From an uncultured Prevotella sp. (GTDB taxonomy: Bacteria > Bacteroidota > Bacteroidia > Bacteroidales > Bacteroidaceae), in the NCBI GenBank assembly GCA_927910885.1, contig CAKMOD010000059.1, positions 1-61,755 on the forward strand: a DNA stretch of 61,755 nucleotides. Reading direction: 5' to 3'. The notes below the pieces were generated by a model. It ran no database searches. It was not told where the DNA came from and saw only the letters and a list, made by a program, of their open reading frames with translations. Positions 35,616-43,629 of this stretch are shown in pieces; position 1 is the first letter of the stretch, and the number at the start of each line of letters is the position of its first letter. The translations under genes and the position numbers were made by a program.

Positions 35616-36614
35616 TTACTCTGCAGAGAGAGTGAAGCGCTTGTAAGCAACAATCTTAAGATCCTTGCTCTGAGCCTTAAGCCACTCGCTAACGCTCTGC
35701 TTGTCGCCATCACCGAACTGGAACTCCTGATCAACGAGGCAGTTCTCCTTGAAGAACTTGTTCAAACGACCCTTAGCGATGTTCTGAATCATATCCTCGT
35801 TGAGGTTTGCAGCCTTCTCAGCAGCTACAGTGTTGCGGATTTCGATAGCCTTATCAGCTTCCTCACGAGTCAACCAACCTTTCTTGATGTTAGACTCAAT
35901 GTGGTCATCGCTGTCAACGAGGTTAGCGTTGATACCTGCCTTCTTGATAGCAGCAACAACAGCCTTCTCAATCTGCTCTTCCTTAGTCTTCTCAACAGCA
36001 ACCTTGAACTCCTCATCCTTAACTGACTGTGGAATAGATGCTTCGTCAAGAGCAACTGGCTTCATAGCTGCTACCTGCATAGCTACCTTGTGACCAGCAT
36101 CCTCGTTGTTCTCGTTGAGCTGAACGATAGTTGCGAGAGTGTGCTTGTTCATGTGGTCATAAACAGAGATGTTCTCACCCTCAAGGAAGTTGTAGCCGTC
36201 AAGTTCCATCTTCTCACCGGTAACACCAGAACGCTGCTGAACAGCAGTAGCAGCATCCTCGCCGTTAGCGAGCTTAAGAGCCTTAACCTCATCAAGGCTC
36301 TTGCACTTGTTAGCAACAGCAGCGTCCAAAATCTCCTGAACGAGGGCAATGAAGTCCTGACCGTTAGCAACGAAGTCTGTCTCACACTTAATAGCAACCA
36401 TAGCAGCAAAGCCGTCTACCTGCTTAACGAGTACACAACCGTTTGATGTCTCACGGTCAGAACGCTTAGCAGCGATAGCCAAACCACGCTCACGGATTAA
36501 TTCCTTTGCTTTGTCATAATCGCCTTCAGCCTCTGTGAGTGCCTTCTTTACGTCAGCCAGACCTGCGCCAGTCATAGCGCGGAGCTTCTTGATATCTTCA
36601 ATAGATACAGCCAT
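35616..36614 (-). CDS. tsf: Elongation factor Ts
   Basis: 332 residues. It exchanges GDP for GTP on EF-Tu in the cytoplasm. The N-terminal UBA-like domain is intact (IKKLRAMTGAGLADVKKALTEA), followed by the core with KCETDFVANGQDF, the segment that pushes out the EF-Tu magnesium. The length is above the E. coli form and includes an extended C-terminal part, normal for Bacteroidota. Strong codon bias fits high expression. It lies 124 bases after rpsB in the usual rpsB-tsf pair. Confidence 0.96.
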   Translation of the reverse strand: MAVSIEDIKKLRAMTGAGLADVKKALTEAEGDYDKAKELIRERGLAIAAKRSDRETSNGCVLVKQVDGFAAMVAIKCETDFVANGQDFIALVQEILDAAVANKCKSLDEVKALKLANGEDAATAVQQRSGVTGEKMELDGYNFLEGENISVYDHMNKHTLATIVQLNENNEDAGHKVAMQVAAMKPVALDEASIPQSVKDEEFKVAVEKTKEEQIEKAVVAAIKKAGINANLVDSDDHIESNIKKGWLTREEADKAIEIRNTVAAEKAANLNEDMIQNIAKGRLNKFFKENCLVDQEFQFGDGDKQSVSEWLKAQSKDLKIVAYKRFTLSAE

Positions 36615-36738
36615 TTTTTGTTTTCCTTTCTAATATTATTAAATATTGTGGGCGTTGATGAGGGATAATAAACTTCACGTATTATAAATAATATAGAAGC
36701 TCATTAGCACTCACCAGCGCCCACTATGTTTCATTTAA

Positions 36739-37554
36739 TTACTCAGCAGCTGGTGCCTCGTTCTCAGCCTTTGGAGCCTCCTCTGTCTTACGAGCTGCAC
36801 GCTTTGGCTTAGCCTCAGCAGCCTCTTCAGCCTGCTCTGCAGCAGCCTTCTCGTCAGCCTTCTCAGCCTTACGCTCCTCAAGACCCTCTGCGATAGCACC
36901 GCAGCAAGCAGCGAGGATAGCCTCTACAGAATCCTTAGCATCATCATTAGCAGGAATGATGTAGTCGATGTTCTTAGGATCAGAGTTGGTATCAACGATA
37001 CCGAATACTGGAATGCCGAGACGGTTAGCCTCCTTAACAGCGATATGCTCCTTCATTACGTCAACAACGAAGAGTGCAGATGGCAAACGAGTCAAGTCTG
37101 AGATAGAACCAAGGTTCTTCTCGAGCTTAGCGCGCTGACGTGAAATCTGCAAAAGCTCACGCTTAGAGAGGTTAGAGAATGTTCCGTCGTTCATCAACTT
37201 GTCAATGTTCGTCATTTTCTTCACAGCCTTACGGATGGTTGGGAAGTTGGTCAGCATACCGCCAGCCCAACGCTCGTTTACGTATGGCATGTTAACAGCT
37301 GCAGCCTTCTCAGCTACAACTTCCTTAGCCTGTTTTTTAGTAGCGACGAACAAGATCTTCTTACCACTCTTAGCGATACCCTTGAGTGCCTCAGCAGCCT
37401 CGTCAACCTTAGCTACAGTCTTGTGAAGATCGATGATGTGGATACCGTTGCGCTCCATGAAGATGTAAGGAGCCATAGCTGGGTTCCACTTGCGACGGAG
37501 GTGGCCAAAGTGACATCCTGCCTCCAATAACTGGTCAAAATTTGTTCTTGACAT
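36739..37554 (-). CDS. rpsB: 30S ribosomal protein S2
   Basis: 271 residues from ATG at 37554 (MSRTNFDQLLEAGCHFGHL). The frame is open to 37632, but those 26 extra residues are not part of S2 and overlap a leader structure, so I reject the longer start. The body has HFGHLRRKWNP, GIHIIDLHKT and NERWAGGMLTNFPTI, standard for S2. The last 45 residues form an alanine/glutamate-rich tail (EKADEKAAAEQAEEAAEA), typical of Bacteroidota S2. Paired with tsf downstream; a hairpin in its leader may be a control site. Confidence 0.96.
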   Translation of the reverse strand: MSRTNFDQLLEAGCHFGHLRRKWNPAMAPYIFMERNGIHIIDLHKTVAKVDEAAEALKGIAKSGKKILFVATKKQAKEVVAEKAAAVNMPYVNERWAGGMLTNFPTIRKAVKKMTNIDKLMNDGTFSNLSKRELLQISRQRAKLEKNLGSISDLTRLPSALFVVDVMKEHIAVKEANRLGIPVFGIVDTNSDPKNIDYIIPANDDAKDSVEAILAACCGAIAEGLEERKAEKADEKAAAEQAEEAAEAKPKRAARKTEEAPKAENEAPAAE

Positions 37555-37630
37555 TTTGTTTGTTTTTACTTGTTTACTTTCTTTTGAATTCTTTTTTGGC
37601 GAATGAGCTTCACCATGCTTTGTTAGAATC

Positions 37631-37669
37631 AACTGACGGGTAGTCCCCCGATAAGGAATCGCGTCAGTT
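37631..37669 (-). promoter_or_regulatory. Hairpin in the rpsB leader (possible S2 autoregulatory structure)
   Basis: On the minus strand AACTGACG and CGTCAGTT (plus coordinates 37662-37669 and 37631-37638) form an 8-bp perfect stem around a 23-base loop containing a GGGGGACTACC segment. It is 77 bases upstream of the S2 start. Many ribosomal protein leaders carry such feedback sites; this role is inferred only from position and structure. Confidence 0.4.
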
Positions 37670-37683
37670 TAGATACTAAACCA

Positions 37684-37882
37684 TCTCCTTTGAACTTTGA
37701 ACTAATCCTTTGAACTTTGAGGTTTGAAATTTGAACTTTAGCCTTTCAGCTCTTAACTTTGAACTTTAAGCTTTGAGCTTTGAACTTTTCCTTTCTGCTT
37801 TGCTTTATTCTTTTATCAAACAAAACATATCATAAAGTTCAAAGTTCCAACTTCAATGGTCAAAGTTCCAAGTTCCAAAGGA
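37684..37882. repeat. TTTGAACTTT-type degenerate short repeats
   Basis: AACTTTGAACTT-like words recur at least eight times, forward at 37690-37790 and reverse-complemented (AAGTTCAAAGTTCCAA) at 37835-37880, allowing a large hairpin. It fills the rpsI-rpsB gap. Confidence 0.65.
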
Positions 37883-37887
37883 AAATA

Positions 37888-38274
37888 TTAACGCTTACTG
37901 AACTGGAAGTGAGCACGAGCCTTTGGCTGACCTGGCTTCTTACGCTCAACAGTACGGCTGTCGCGTGTCAGGAATCCCTGGTCCTTAAGTGCTTTCTTAT
38001 CTTCAGCGTTAACCTTAACCAATGCACGAGCGATAGCAAGACGCAGTGCCTGGCTCTGACCAGTAAAGCCACCACCATCGAGGTTGGCCTTAATGTCATA
38101 CTGACCTTCTACACCGAGCAACTGCAGTGGCTGCTTAACCACGTACTGCAGGATAGCTGATGGGAAGAATTCAGTTAAATCTTTCTTGTTGATAGTGATC
38201 TTACCGGTACCCTCTGAGAGGTAAACACGCGCTACAGCGCTCTTACGGCGACCAATTGCATTAATTACTTCCAT
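37888..38274 (-). CDS. rpsI: 30S ribosomal protein S9
   Basis: 128 residues, full length. It starts MEVINAIGRRKSAVARVYL and ends in the invariant basic tail GQPKARAHFQFSKR that reaches the ribosomal P-site tRNA. It also carries the family's GGGFTGQSQALRLAIARAL helix region. It follows rplM by only 11 bases, the conserved L13-S9 pair. Confidence 0.97.
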   Translation of the reverse strand: MEVINAIGRRKSAVARVYLSEGTGKITINKKDLTEFFPSAILQYVVKQPLQLLGVEGQYDIKANLDGGGFTGQSQALRLAIARALVKVNAEDKKALKDQGFLTRDSRTVERKKPGQPKARAHFQFSKR

Positions 38275-38285
38275 CTTTCTCCTTA

Positions 38286-38750
38286 TTATTTATACTGGTT
38301 AATATCAATTGCCTTTGGCTTCTGTGCCTCAAGACCGTTGAGCTCTGTACCTTCGATAACATAGAGGTTATCCAACAGATGACGACCTAAAGGACCCTTT
38401 GGTAACATACCCTTAACAGCATGACGAATCATCTTGTCAATACCGTTCTTACGAGTACGAAGCTGTGCAGGAGTGTTGAAACGCTGACCACCAGGGTAAC
38501 CAGTATAACGTGTGTAAACCTTATCAGTCTCTTTCTTACCAGAGAATACAACCTTAGCTGCATTGATAATGATTACGTTGTCACCACAATCTACGTGTGG
38601 AGTGAAAGTTGGCTTGTACTTTCCGCGAAGAAGCTTAGCTACTTTAGAGCAAAGGCGACCTACAATCTGATCGCTTGCGTCAATAACGACCCACTCTTTC
38701 TTAGCTGTTTCCTTGTTTACGGAAATAGTCTTGTAACTTAAAGTGTCCAT
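38286..38750 (-). CDS. rplM: 50S ribosomal protein L13
   Basis: 154 residues, full length. It binds 23S rRNA early in 50S assembly. Signatures include WVVIDASDQIVGRLCSKVAKLLRGK, the GDNVIIINAAKVVFSGKK strand pair (quoted in parts) and AVKGMLPKGPLGR. First gene of the rplM-rpsI-rpsB-tsf run, with a promoter about 150 bases upstream and hence a long leader that may carry regulation. Confidence 0.97.
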   Translation of the reverse strand: MDTLSYKTISVNKETAKKEWVVIDASDQIVGRLCSKVAKLLRGKYKPTFTPHVDCGDNVIIINAAKVVFSGKKETDKVYTRYTGYPGGQRFNTPAQLRTRKNGIDKMIRHAVKGMLPKGPLGRHLLDNLYVIEGTELNGLEAQKPKAIDINQYK

Positions 38751-39195
38751 TCTAAAAAATTAATAATTTTACTACTAAAAAACGTTTTCTATTTCTACGA
38801 CTGTGCTTGTCCTAACCATGCTGCCCGGCCAAAGACAACACTATTAACACGTATCGTATGGGGTTCTAAGAAAATCCCCCTTTAATAATCGGACTGCAAA
38901 GGTACTTATTTTCAACCTTATATAATTGTTTTGAATGGTAGGATTGTATGTAGTTTAGGATTATTTAACTAAACTGCTTGTTGAGTTCACGCTCTTTTGA
39001 ATGTTTGTAAAAGCTTAAAAATAATCCAGACAGGTGAAAAATAGTGAAAATATATAGAGGGTTATGATAGTTTTGTTTATTTTTGTATCGTTAAAAAGTT
39101 AATCCTTATATCTTAAAAGAATTATATAAGCAATTTTGCTTATTATATAAATAGGTAAAACATAGAACATAAATAATATAACAGATTAAACAAAG
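38751..39195. other. Divergent region between rplM and the lactonase gene
   Basis: No gene seen. The rplM side has a leader of about 145 bases with a GC-rich patch (GGCCGGGCAGCATGG on the minus strand) in an otherwise AT-rich background. The lactonase side has a weak promoter box TATTTTTG at 39078-39085 and a leader of about 110 bases. Confidence 0.5.
38897..38904 (-). promoter_or_regulatory. -7 promoter box (TACCTTTG) of the rplM operon
   Basis: Minus-strand TACCTTTGCAGTCC matches the consensus perfectly, 147 bases before the L13 start. Confidence 0.7.
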
Positions 39196-40290
39196 ATGAA
39201 ATTTAAATCTATTTTGTTAGGTATGGCTTTGGCCTTCAGTCCTGTATTCGGTTTTGCCGATAATAATATCAAAATGGTTGTTGGAACCTATACTGATGCA
39301 GGTAGTCAAGGATTATATTCATTCTCTTTTGATCAGTCTACAGGTAAAGCTTCGGGGATTACTTCGTTGAACGTAGACAATCCTTCTTATTTTACTTTCA
39401 GTAAGGATGGGCGTAATATCTATGCTGTTAGTGAGAAGAATAATGCGACAGCTGTTCTCAATTGTATTGGTTATGACCCTGTAAAAGGAACTTTTGCTTT
39501 TAAGAATTCACAGTTGACGCATGGTGGTGATCCTTGTTATGTAGACACAGATGGCAAGATTGCACTAACAGCTAACTATTCTGCGGGTACAATCTCTGTT
39601 TTTCCAATTCTTAAGAATGGAACACTTGATAAGTCGTTGCTGCAGTTGGGTAGTGTGAAAGGTGGACCTGATCGTTCACGTCAGAACACACCTCATGCGC
39701 ATTGTGCTATCTTTGCTCCTGATGGTTATATTCTTACAACTGACTTTAGTGGCGATCGTATTCTTTGCTTCTCTTACAATAAGCGTGATAAGAAGTTAGA
39801 GAATCATGGTATTGCTGCCCATGTAAGTCCAGGCTCTGGTCCACGTCATCTTGTTTTCTCTCCTAACGGCAAGTATGCTTATCTTATGAGTGAGTTGTCT
39901 TGTAATGTAACTGTTTATACTTATAAGGAGGGTAAGTTAAAGGAACTTCAGACCATCGCTGCCGATAATGCTAATGCACGTGGTGGTGCTGATATCCATG
40001 TTAGCCCCGATGGAATGTTTGTCTATGCCAGTACACGTTTGAGAGGCGATGGTATTACTATTTTCCGTGTCAATAATAATGGTACATTGACTCGTATTGG
40101 TGCGCAGTTTACAGGTACACATCCACGTAACTTTGCGATTACTCCAAATGGAAAGTTTCTTCTTGTTGCTTGCCGTGATGATAATTCAATAGAAGTTTAC
40201 TCACGTGATAAGTTCACTGGTCTGCTTAAGAATACTAATCAGGATATTATCCTTAGCCACCCGGTTTGTGTGAAGTTCTATCCGGAGTAA
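39196..40290 (+). CDS. Secreted lactonase family protein (6-phosphogluconolactonase-like beta-propeller)
   Basis: 364 residues with a signal peptide ending FGFAD, so exported, unlike cytoplasmic Pgl of E. coli. The rest is a seven-bladed propeller of the Pfam Lactonase family, with repeats such as VGTYTDAGSQGLYSFSFD, NPSYFTFSKDGRNIYAVSE, GPRHLVFSPNGKYAYL and HPRNFAITPNGKFLLVACRD. The PHAHCAIFAPDG segment carries the histidine found in family members. It might open a sugar lactone in the periplasm, but the substrate is not known and some members have other roles. It stands alone between the ribosomal operon and repeat DNA. Confidence 0.8.
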   Translation: MKFKSILLGMALAFSPVFGFADNNIKMVVGTYTDAGSQGLYSFSFDQSTGKASGITSLNVDNPSYFTFSKDGRNIYAVSEKNNATAVLNCIGYDPVKGTFAFKNSQLTHGGDPCYVDTDGKIALTANYSAGTISVFPILKNGTLDKSLLQLGSVKGGPDRSRQNTPHAHCAIFAPDGYILTTDFSGDRILCFSYNKRDKKLENHGIAAHVSPGSGPRHLVFSPNGKYAYLMSELSCNVTVYTYKEGKLKELQTIAADNANARGGADIHVSPDGMFVYASTRLRGDGITIFRVNNNGTLTRIGAQFTGTHPRNFAITPNGKFLLVACRDDNSIEVYSRDKFTGLLKNTNQDIILSHPVCVKFYPE

Positions 40291-40295
40291 GGTTC

Positions 40296-40500
40296 TTTTC
40301 GGAGTTAAAGGAGTTAAGGAGTGAAATGGGATTAAGACATTAGTCTTTTTCCTTTCGCTCCTTTGCTGTTGTTAGGAATTAAAGGAGTTAAGGAGTGAAA
40401 TGGAGTTAAAGACAATAGTCTTTTCTCTTTCATTCCTTTGTTCCTTTATATTACTATTGTTTTAACTCCTTAACTCCCTTTTACTCCTTAACTCCTCCTC
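40296..40500. repeat. AAGGAGTTAAGGAGTGAAA repeat with internal hairpins
   Basis: Two imperfect units of about 85 bp (from about 40305 and 40378), each with GGAGTTAAGGAGTGAAATGG, a small AAGAC/GTCTT hairpin and a TCTTTC-rich arm (CTTTCGCTCCTTT, CTTTCATTCCTTT), followed by reverse-complement words TTAACTCCTTAACTCC at 40460-40495. The result can fold into large hairpins downstream of the lactonase gene and may act as its terminator. No gene is seen in 40291-40742. Confidence 0.65.
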
Positions 40501-40593
40501 AAATCCACTTAACTTCTTAATTCTCAGATAAAAGAAAATGTTAAATATATAAAATATTTACATATGTATACCTGCTATATCAATAATAATACG

Positions 40594-40601
40594 TACTTTT
40601 G
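40594..40601 (+). promoter_or_regulatory. -7 promoter box (TACTTTTG) of the small peptide/fimbrillin-like operon
   Basis: TACTTTTGCACAA matches TAnnTTTG. The leader to 40743 is about 135 bases. Confidence 0.6.
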
Positions 40602-40742
40602 CACAAAATTTAATAAATGTATTCAATATGGCTTACTAAAATAACAGAATCTCAACAGATATCTTTAAGGGCTATTCAGTGTTAAAAAGGAATACAATAA
40701 ACCAACGATTATTATCAAAATTCTATATTACAACAAAGGTTT

Positions 40743-40904
40743 ATGAAGAAGAAGGATTACGTAAAGCCTAATGCACAGGTATTGAGTCTTTACACAGACG
40801 AGTTTATGGAGGGTGGCTTCCATGCGCAAAGTGGTATAAAGGGTAGTCTTACCGCTGGTGATGATGAGAGAGATCCAGAGGAGGATAATCCAACAGCATT
40901 TTAA
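40743..40904 (+). CDS. Small peptide, MKKKxYxxP family, unknown function
   Basis: 53 residues, read directly from the sequence (ATG at 40743, TAA at 40902-40904). It begins MKKKDYVKPNAQVLSLYTDE and continues FMEGGFHAQSGIKG, ending in an acidic tail (DDERDPEEDNPTAF). The first 25 residues align with the peptide at 26960-27160 (basic start, Y6, P9, F-M-x-G near 21-24); the rest differs. It lacks a normal signal peptide. It is 76 bases upstream of the fimbrillin-like lipoprotein gene and shares its promoter. Recurrence of the same type of peptide ahead of surface or secreted proteins suggests a linked role. Function unknown. Confidence 0.68.
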   Translation: MKKKDYVKPNAQVLSLYTDEFMEGGFHAQSGIKGSLTAGDDERDPEEDNPTAF

Positions 40905-40980
40905 GTTTAAGAAAGTTATTTAAAGAAATTTGAAAACAAACCTGTAGGGAAATAATTACCTACATAACAATAACAAATTA

Positions 40981-43324
40981 ATGAAAAAACTATTTTTATT
41001 CATTCATCGCTGTTTTTGCATTGCTTTTAACAGGCTGTGCAGACAAGGATGTAGTTGAGTCTGGCTCAACGGATGATAATAAGCCAGGTATATTGGTTTC
41101 TGTATCAATGGAAGGTGATATGGGTCAGACTGCACCTGTAAGTCGTGCTATTGGTTACGAAACACGTAACGATGGCTTCCCAACACCTGTTGGTATCTTT
41201 AATGACAATGGTACTTCTGAGCTTGCTGATGGTACGAAGGTTCCTGTACTCCTTATCTTTAGAAGTTCAGATAAAAACCAGCCTATAACAAAGGTCGTTA
41301 CAAAGTGGACCTATAAAAAGGGTGGTAACCTGACATTGGAGCCAAGTGAAAAATTTGAGATGGTTGGTGGTACTGACCTTAGCGTAGGTACTTGGTATGT
41401 ATGCGGTATCTTAGGTGGTACATTTGATAAAACAGCTGATCAAGTTAAGTTTGATGGCTATGTTGGTGAGCATGCTGTTAATGAAAAGTGGGCTGCTAAC
41501 ATTCCTTATATTTTCGGCTGGCGCAAATTGATAACCAATAAAGCTAAGAGTACTATCAAAGCTGATGAAGCTGTTAAATTCAAGCAGTTTGGCTCTATTG
41601 TACGTTTGAACGTTACCAATAATACTGGTTTTAACTTCAAGTATAATGGTGTACGTCTTATCACAAGTAATATTCTTTGCGGTCAGTTTGACTTGAAATC
41701 CTTCAATGAGAAAGACAATACTACAGATGGAGGTGTTGTTGAGGCTGCTAAAATCAAAGATACAAAAGATGCTGATATAGCATTTGCTAAGTCTAATTCT
41801 TATAAGGAGACTTTTGAGGCTTTTAAGTTCTATCAGCGTGACAAGAATGATGCTACTATTACGCAACTTGCAAGTACAAATCGTTTCCGTATTTATGGCG
41901 ATTATGTCAAAAACTATACGGATGAGAAAGCTAAAAAACTTAATACAGCACTTTATTATTATGATCATTCCTTCAAGGGTAATAACTTTGAAAAAGTGGA
42001 TAATGGTAAGGAAGCTGCCAGCTATGTCTATGTATGGATGGCACCACAGGAGCAGGCTATAAAGATTTATAATGGTAATAAAGAAGGTGATGGTGCTTAT
42101 ACAACAAAGAAGGTAGCTAAGACACAGTTTATGTTGATGGCTGTTCCTGAAGGAAATAGCAGCTCTGGTAAGGTTGTTCCTACTTCTATCAATATGCTTC
42201 CTGCATACGGTACGCTCACAACTTATAACTCTGGTTCTAATTATCCAGCTAAGGGTAAGGTTGTTTACAATTTTGCGCCATTAAGTTATATTGCTAAGCG
42301 TGATAACTTTGGTTCAGCGTCAGATTTGGCTACTGTTGCTGCTAATGGTAATACTCGACGTTATTATTATACAGATATTCTGAGTAACCTGCCAAGTATT
42401 CCATCGGATTACCAGTTTGCAAATCATGAGTATTGGCGTTGTATTATTCCACAGTTCTATGGTTTTAGTGGTTTCCGTACAGATAATTCAGGTAATTTGA
42501 GATATAATTTCTCTATGGGCTTTGTTTCGCCTGCAAAACATCCGGAATGGTCAGAAACAAAACTTGTGTTCCATTCTTACTCTAAGGGTGTAAAGGTAAA
42601 TGGCAAGACTATAGCCTATATGTTAGGTATGTCTAAGGCGCCTGATTACATCACTAACACTGGAGAGGGACAGGCTTATCAAGGTTATGCAAAAGTGCCT
42701 TTGACAGGAGTTTCTTCAGGTTTGAATGTATCTAAGTGGGTTGAGAACAATGACTACCGTTATACAATTCGTTGGGAAGATAAGAATGGTGCAGCTGTAC
42801 TTACACAGCGTTACCTTGGTCCACGCTTTGTTCTTGATATGGACGATATCGATAATGAGGATTTCTGGGCAGCTCCAAATAATAGCACGACTTATCCGAC
42901 TGATGTAACGCGTATTTTCCCATACACTGGTATAAATAATGTAGTACAATCTAAACCTACCAGGGAGAGTATAGATCAAGAAGGTCAAACATGGTGGTAC
43001 TTTGATAATAGTTCGGTAGGAAAGTGTACGCAGTATTGGACACCTGACGATGCTTTGTCTGGAGGACGCTATTTTATTACAACAAATACTGGTGGTTATC
43101 AGCAGGATAGTCAGCAGAAGGCTCCAAAGCAGTCTGTGACTTTCAAGGGTCCATCTGATCAGGAGAATGTCAGCTGTTTTATGAATTACTATCTTTATGT
43201 AAATCCTCCATACAAGCAGAATGAAGATCCAAGACCGTATGTGAATGACTCAAGATACCAAAAGAATTATAGGAGCGCAGCACCTGTTCGTTTGTGGAGA
43301 AAGAGCACACCGCTTGCTGACTAA
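40981..43324 (+). CDS. Large fimbrillin-like surface lipoprotein (frameshifted in signal peptide)
   Basis: About 780 residues after correction. The unbroken frame starts at 41021 inside the lipobox region (LLTGC). An ATG at 40981 (MKKLF) is one base out of frame; removing one T, for example from the five-T run at 40993-40997, restores a full lipoprotein signal ending LLLTGC. The mature part opens with a Ser/Arg pair (APVSRAIGYE) and beta-rich blocks (KFKQFGSIVRLNVTN, ASYVYVWMAPQEQ) reminiscent of Mfa/fimbrillin-family proteins of Bacteroidota, which are assembled into surface fibres or tips. The family call is by resemblance only. It is the second gene of an operon with the small peptide and ends at a clean terminator. 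Confidence 0.55.
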
Positions 43325-43357
43325 TAAGAAAAAGATTTAATTCATCTATATTGTCAA

Positions 43358-43397
43358 GTATCTGTGATATCCGTAGGGACATCACAGATACTTTTTT
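43358..43397 (+). terminator. Intrinsic terminator after the fimbrillin-like gene
   Basis: GTATCTGTGAT at 43358-43368 pairs perfectly with ATCACAGATAC at 43381-43391, followed by six Ts. Confidence 0.88.
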
Positions 43398-43415
43398 ATG
43401 TCGCTTTGTGTCGTT

Positions 43416-43503
43416 GTGTTGATACTCCGCACATATCGTGTTGATGCTCCGCACGAATGGTGCGGGGGCTTAGCACGAGTGGTGCGGAGGATTAAACACA
43501 TTG
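43416..43503. repeat. 22-bp-unit GC-rich palindromic array, copy C
   Basis: Four exact 22-bp units: 43416-43437 and 43438-43459 forward, 43460-43481 and 43482-43503 reverse, core GTGTTGATGCTCCGCAC. It lies between the terminator and the promoter of the first fructan gene. Confidence 0.9.
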
Positions 43504-43532
43504 TTATATATAGACGAGAAAGGGACAAATTG

Positions 43533-43573
43533 CTTGCAAATACAAAAGAAAGGATGTATCTTTGTTGCAGTAA
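43533..43573 (+). promoter_or_regulatory. Promoter of the first GH32 gene, 41-bp block shared with the sensor gene
   Basis: This 41-bp block (begins CTTGCAAATACA, includes TATCTTTG at 43557-43564) matches 46065-46105 at 37 of 41 positions. It contains a -33-like TTGC and the -7 box, 66 bases before the start at 43630. Confidence 0.75.
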
Positions 43574-43629
43574 CTCGGGTGCAACCATTACGCAGCATCC
43601 TAATAGGAACGCCATAACTGAAAATAACT

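Noticed and set aside
37555..37632. Longer start for ribosomal protein S2
   Set aside because: The 26 extra residues are absent from the S2 family and overlap the leader hairpin.
43416..43503. Possible CRISPR array (regular GC-rich repeats)
   Set aside because: Spacers are only about 5 bases, units change orientation midway, and there are no cas genes. It is a palindromic array.
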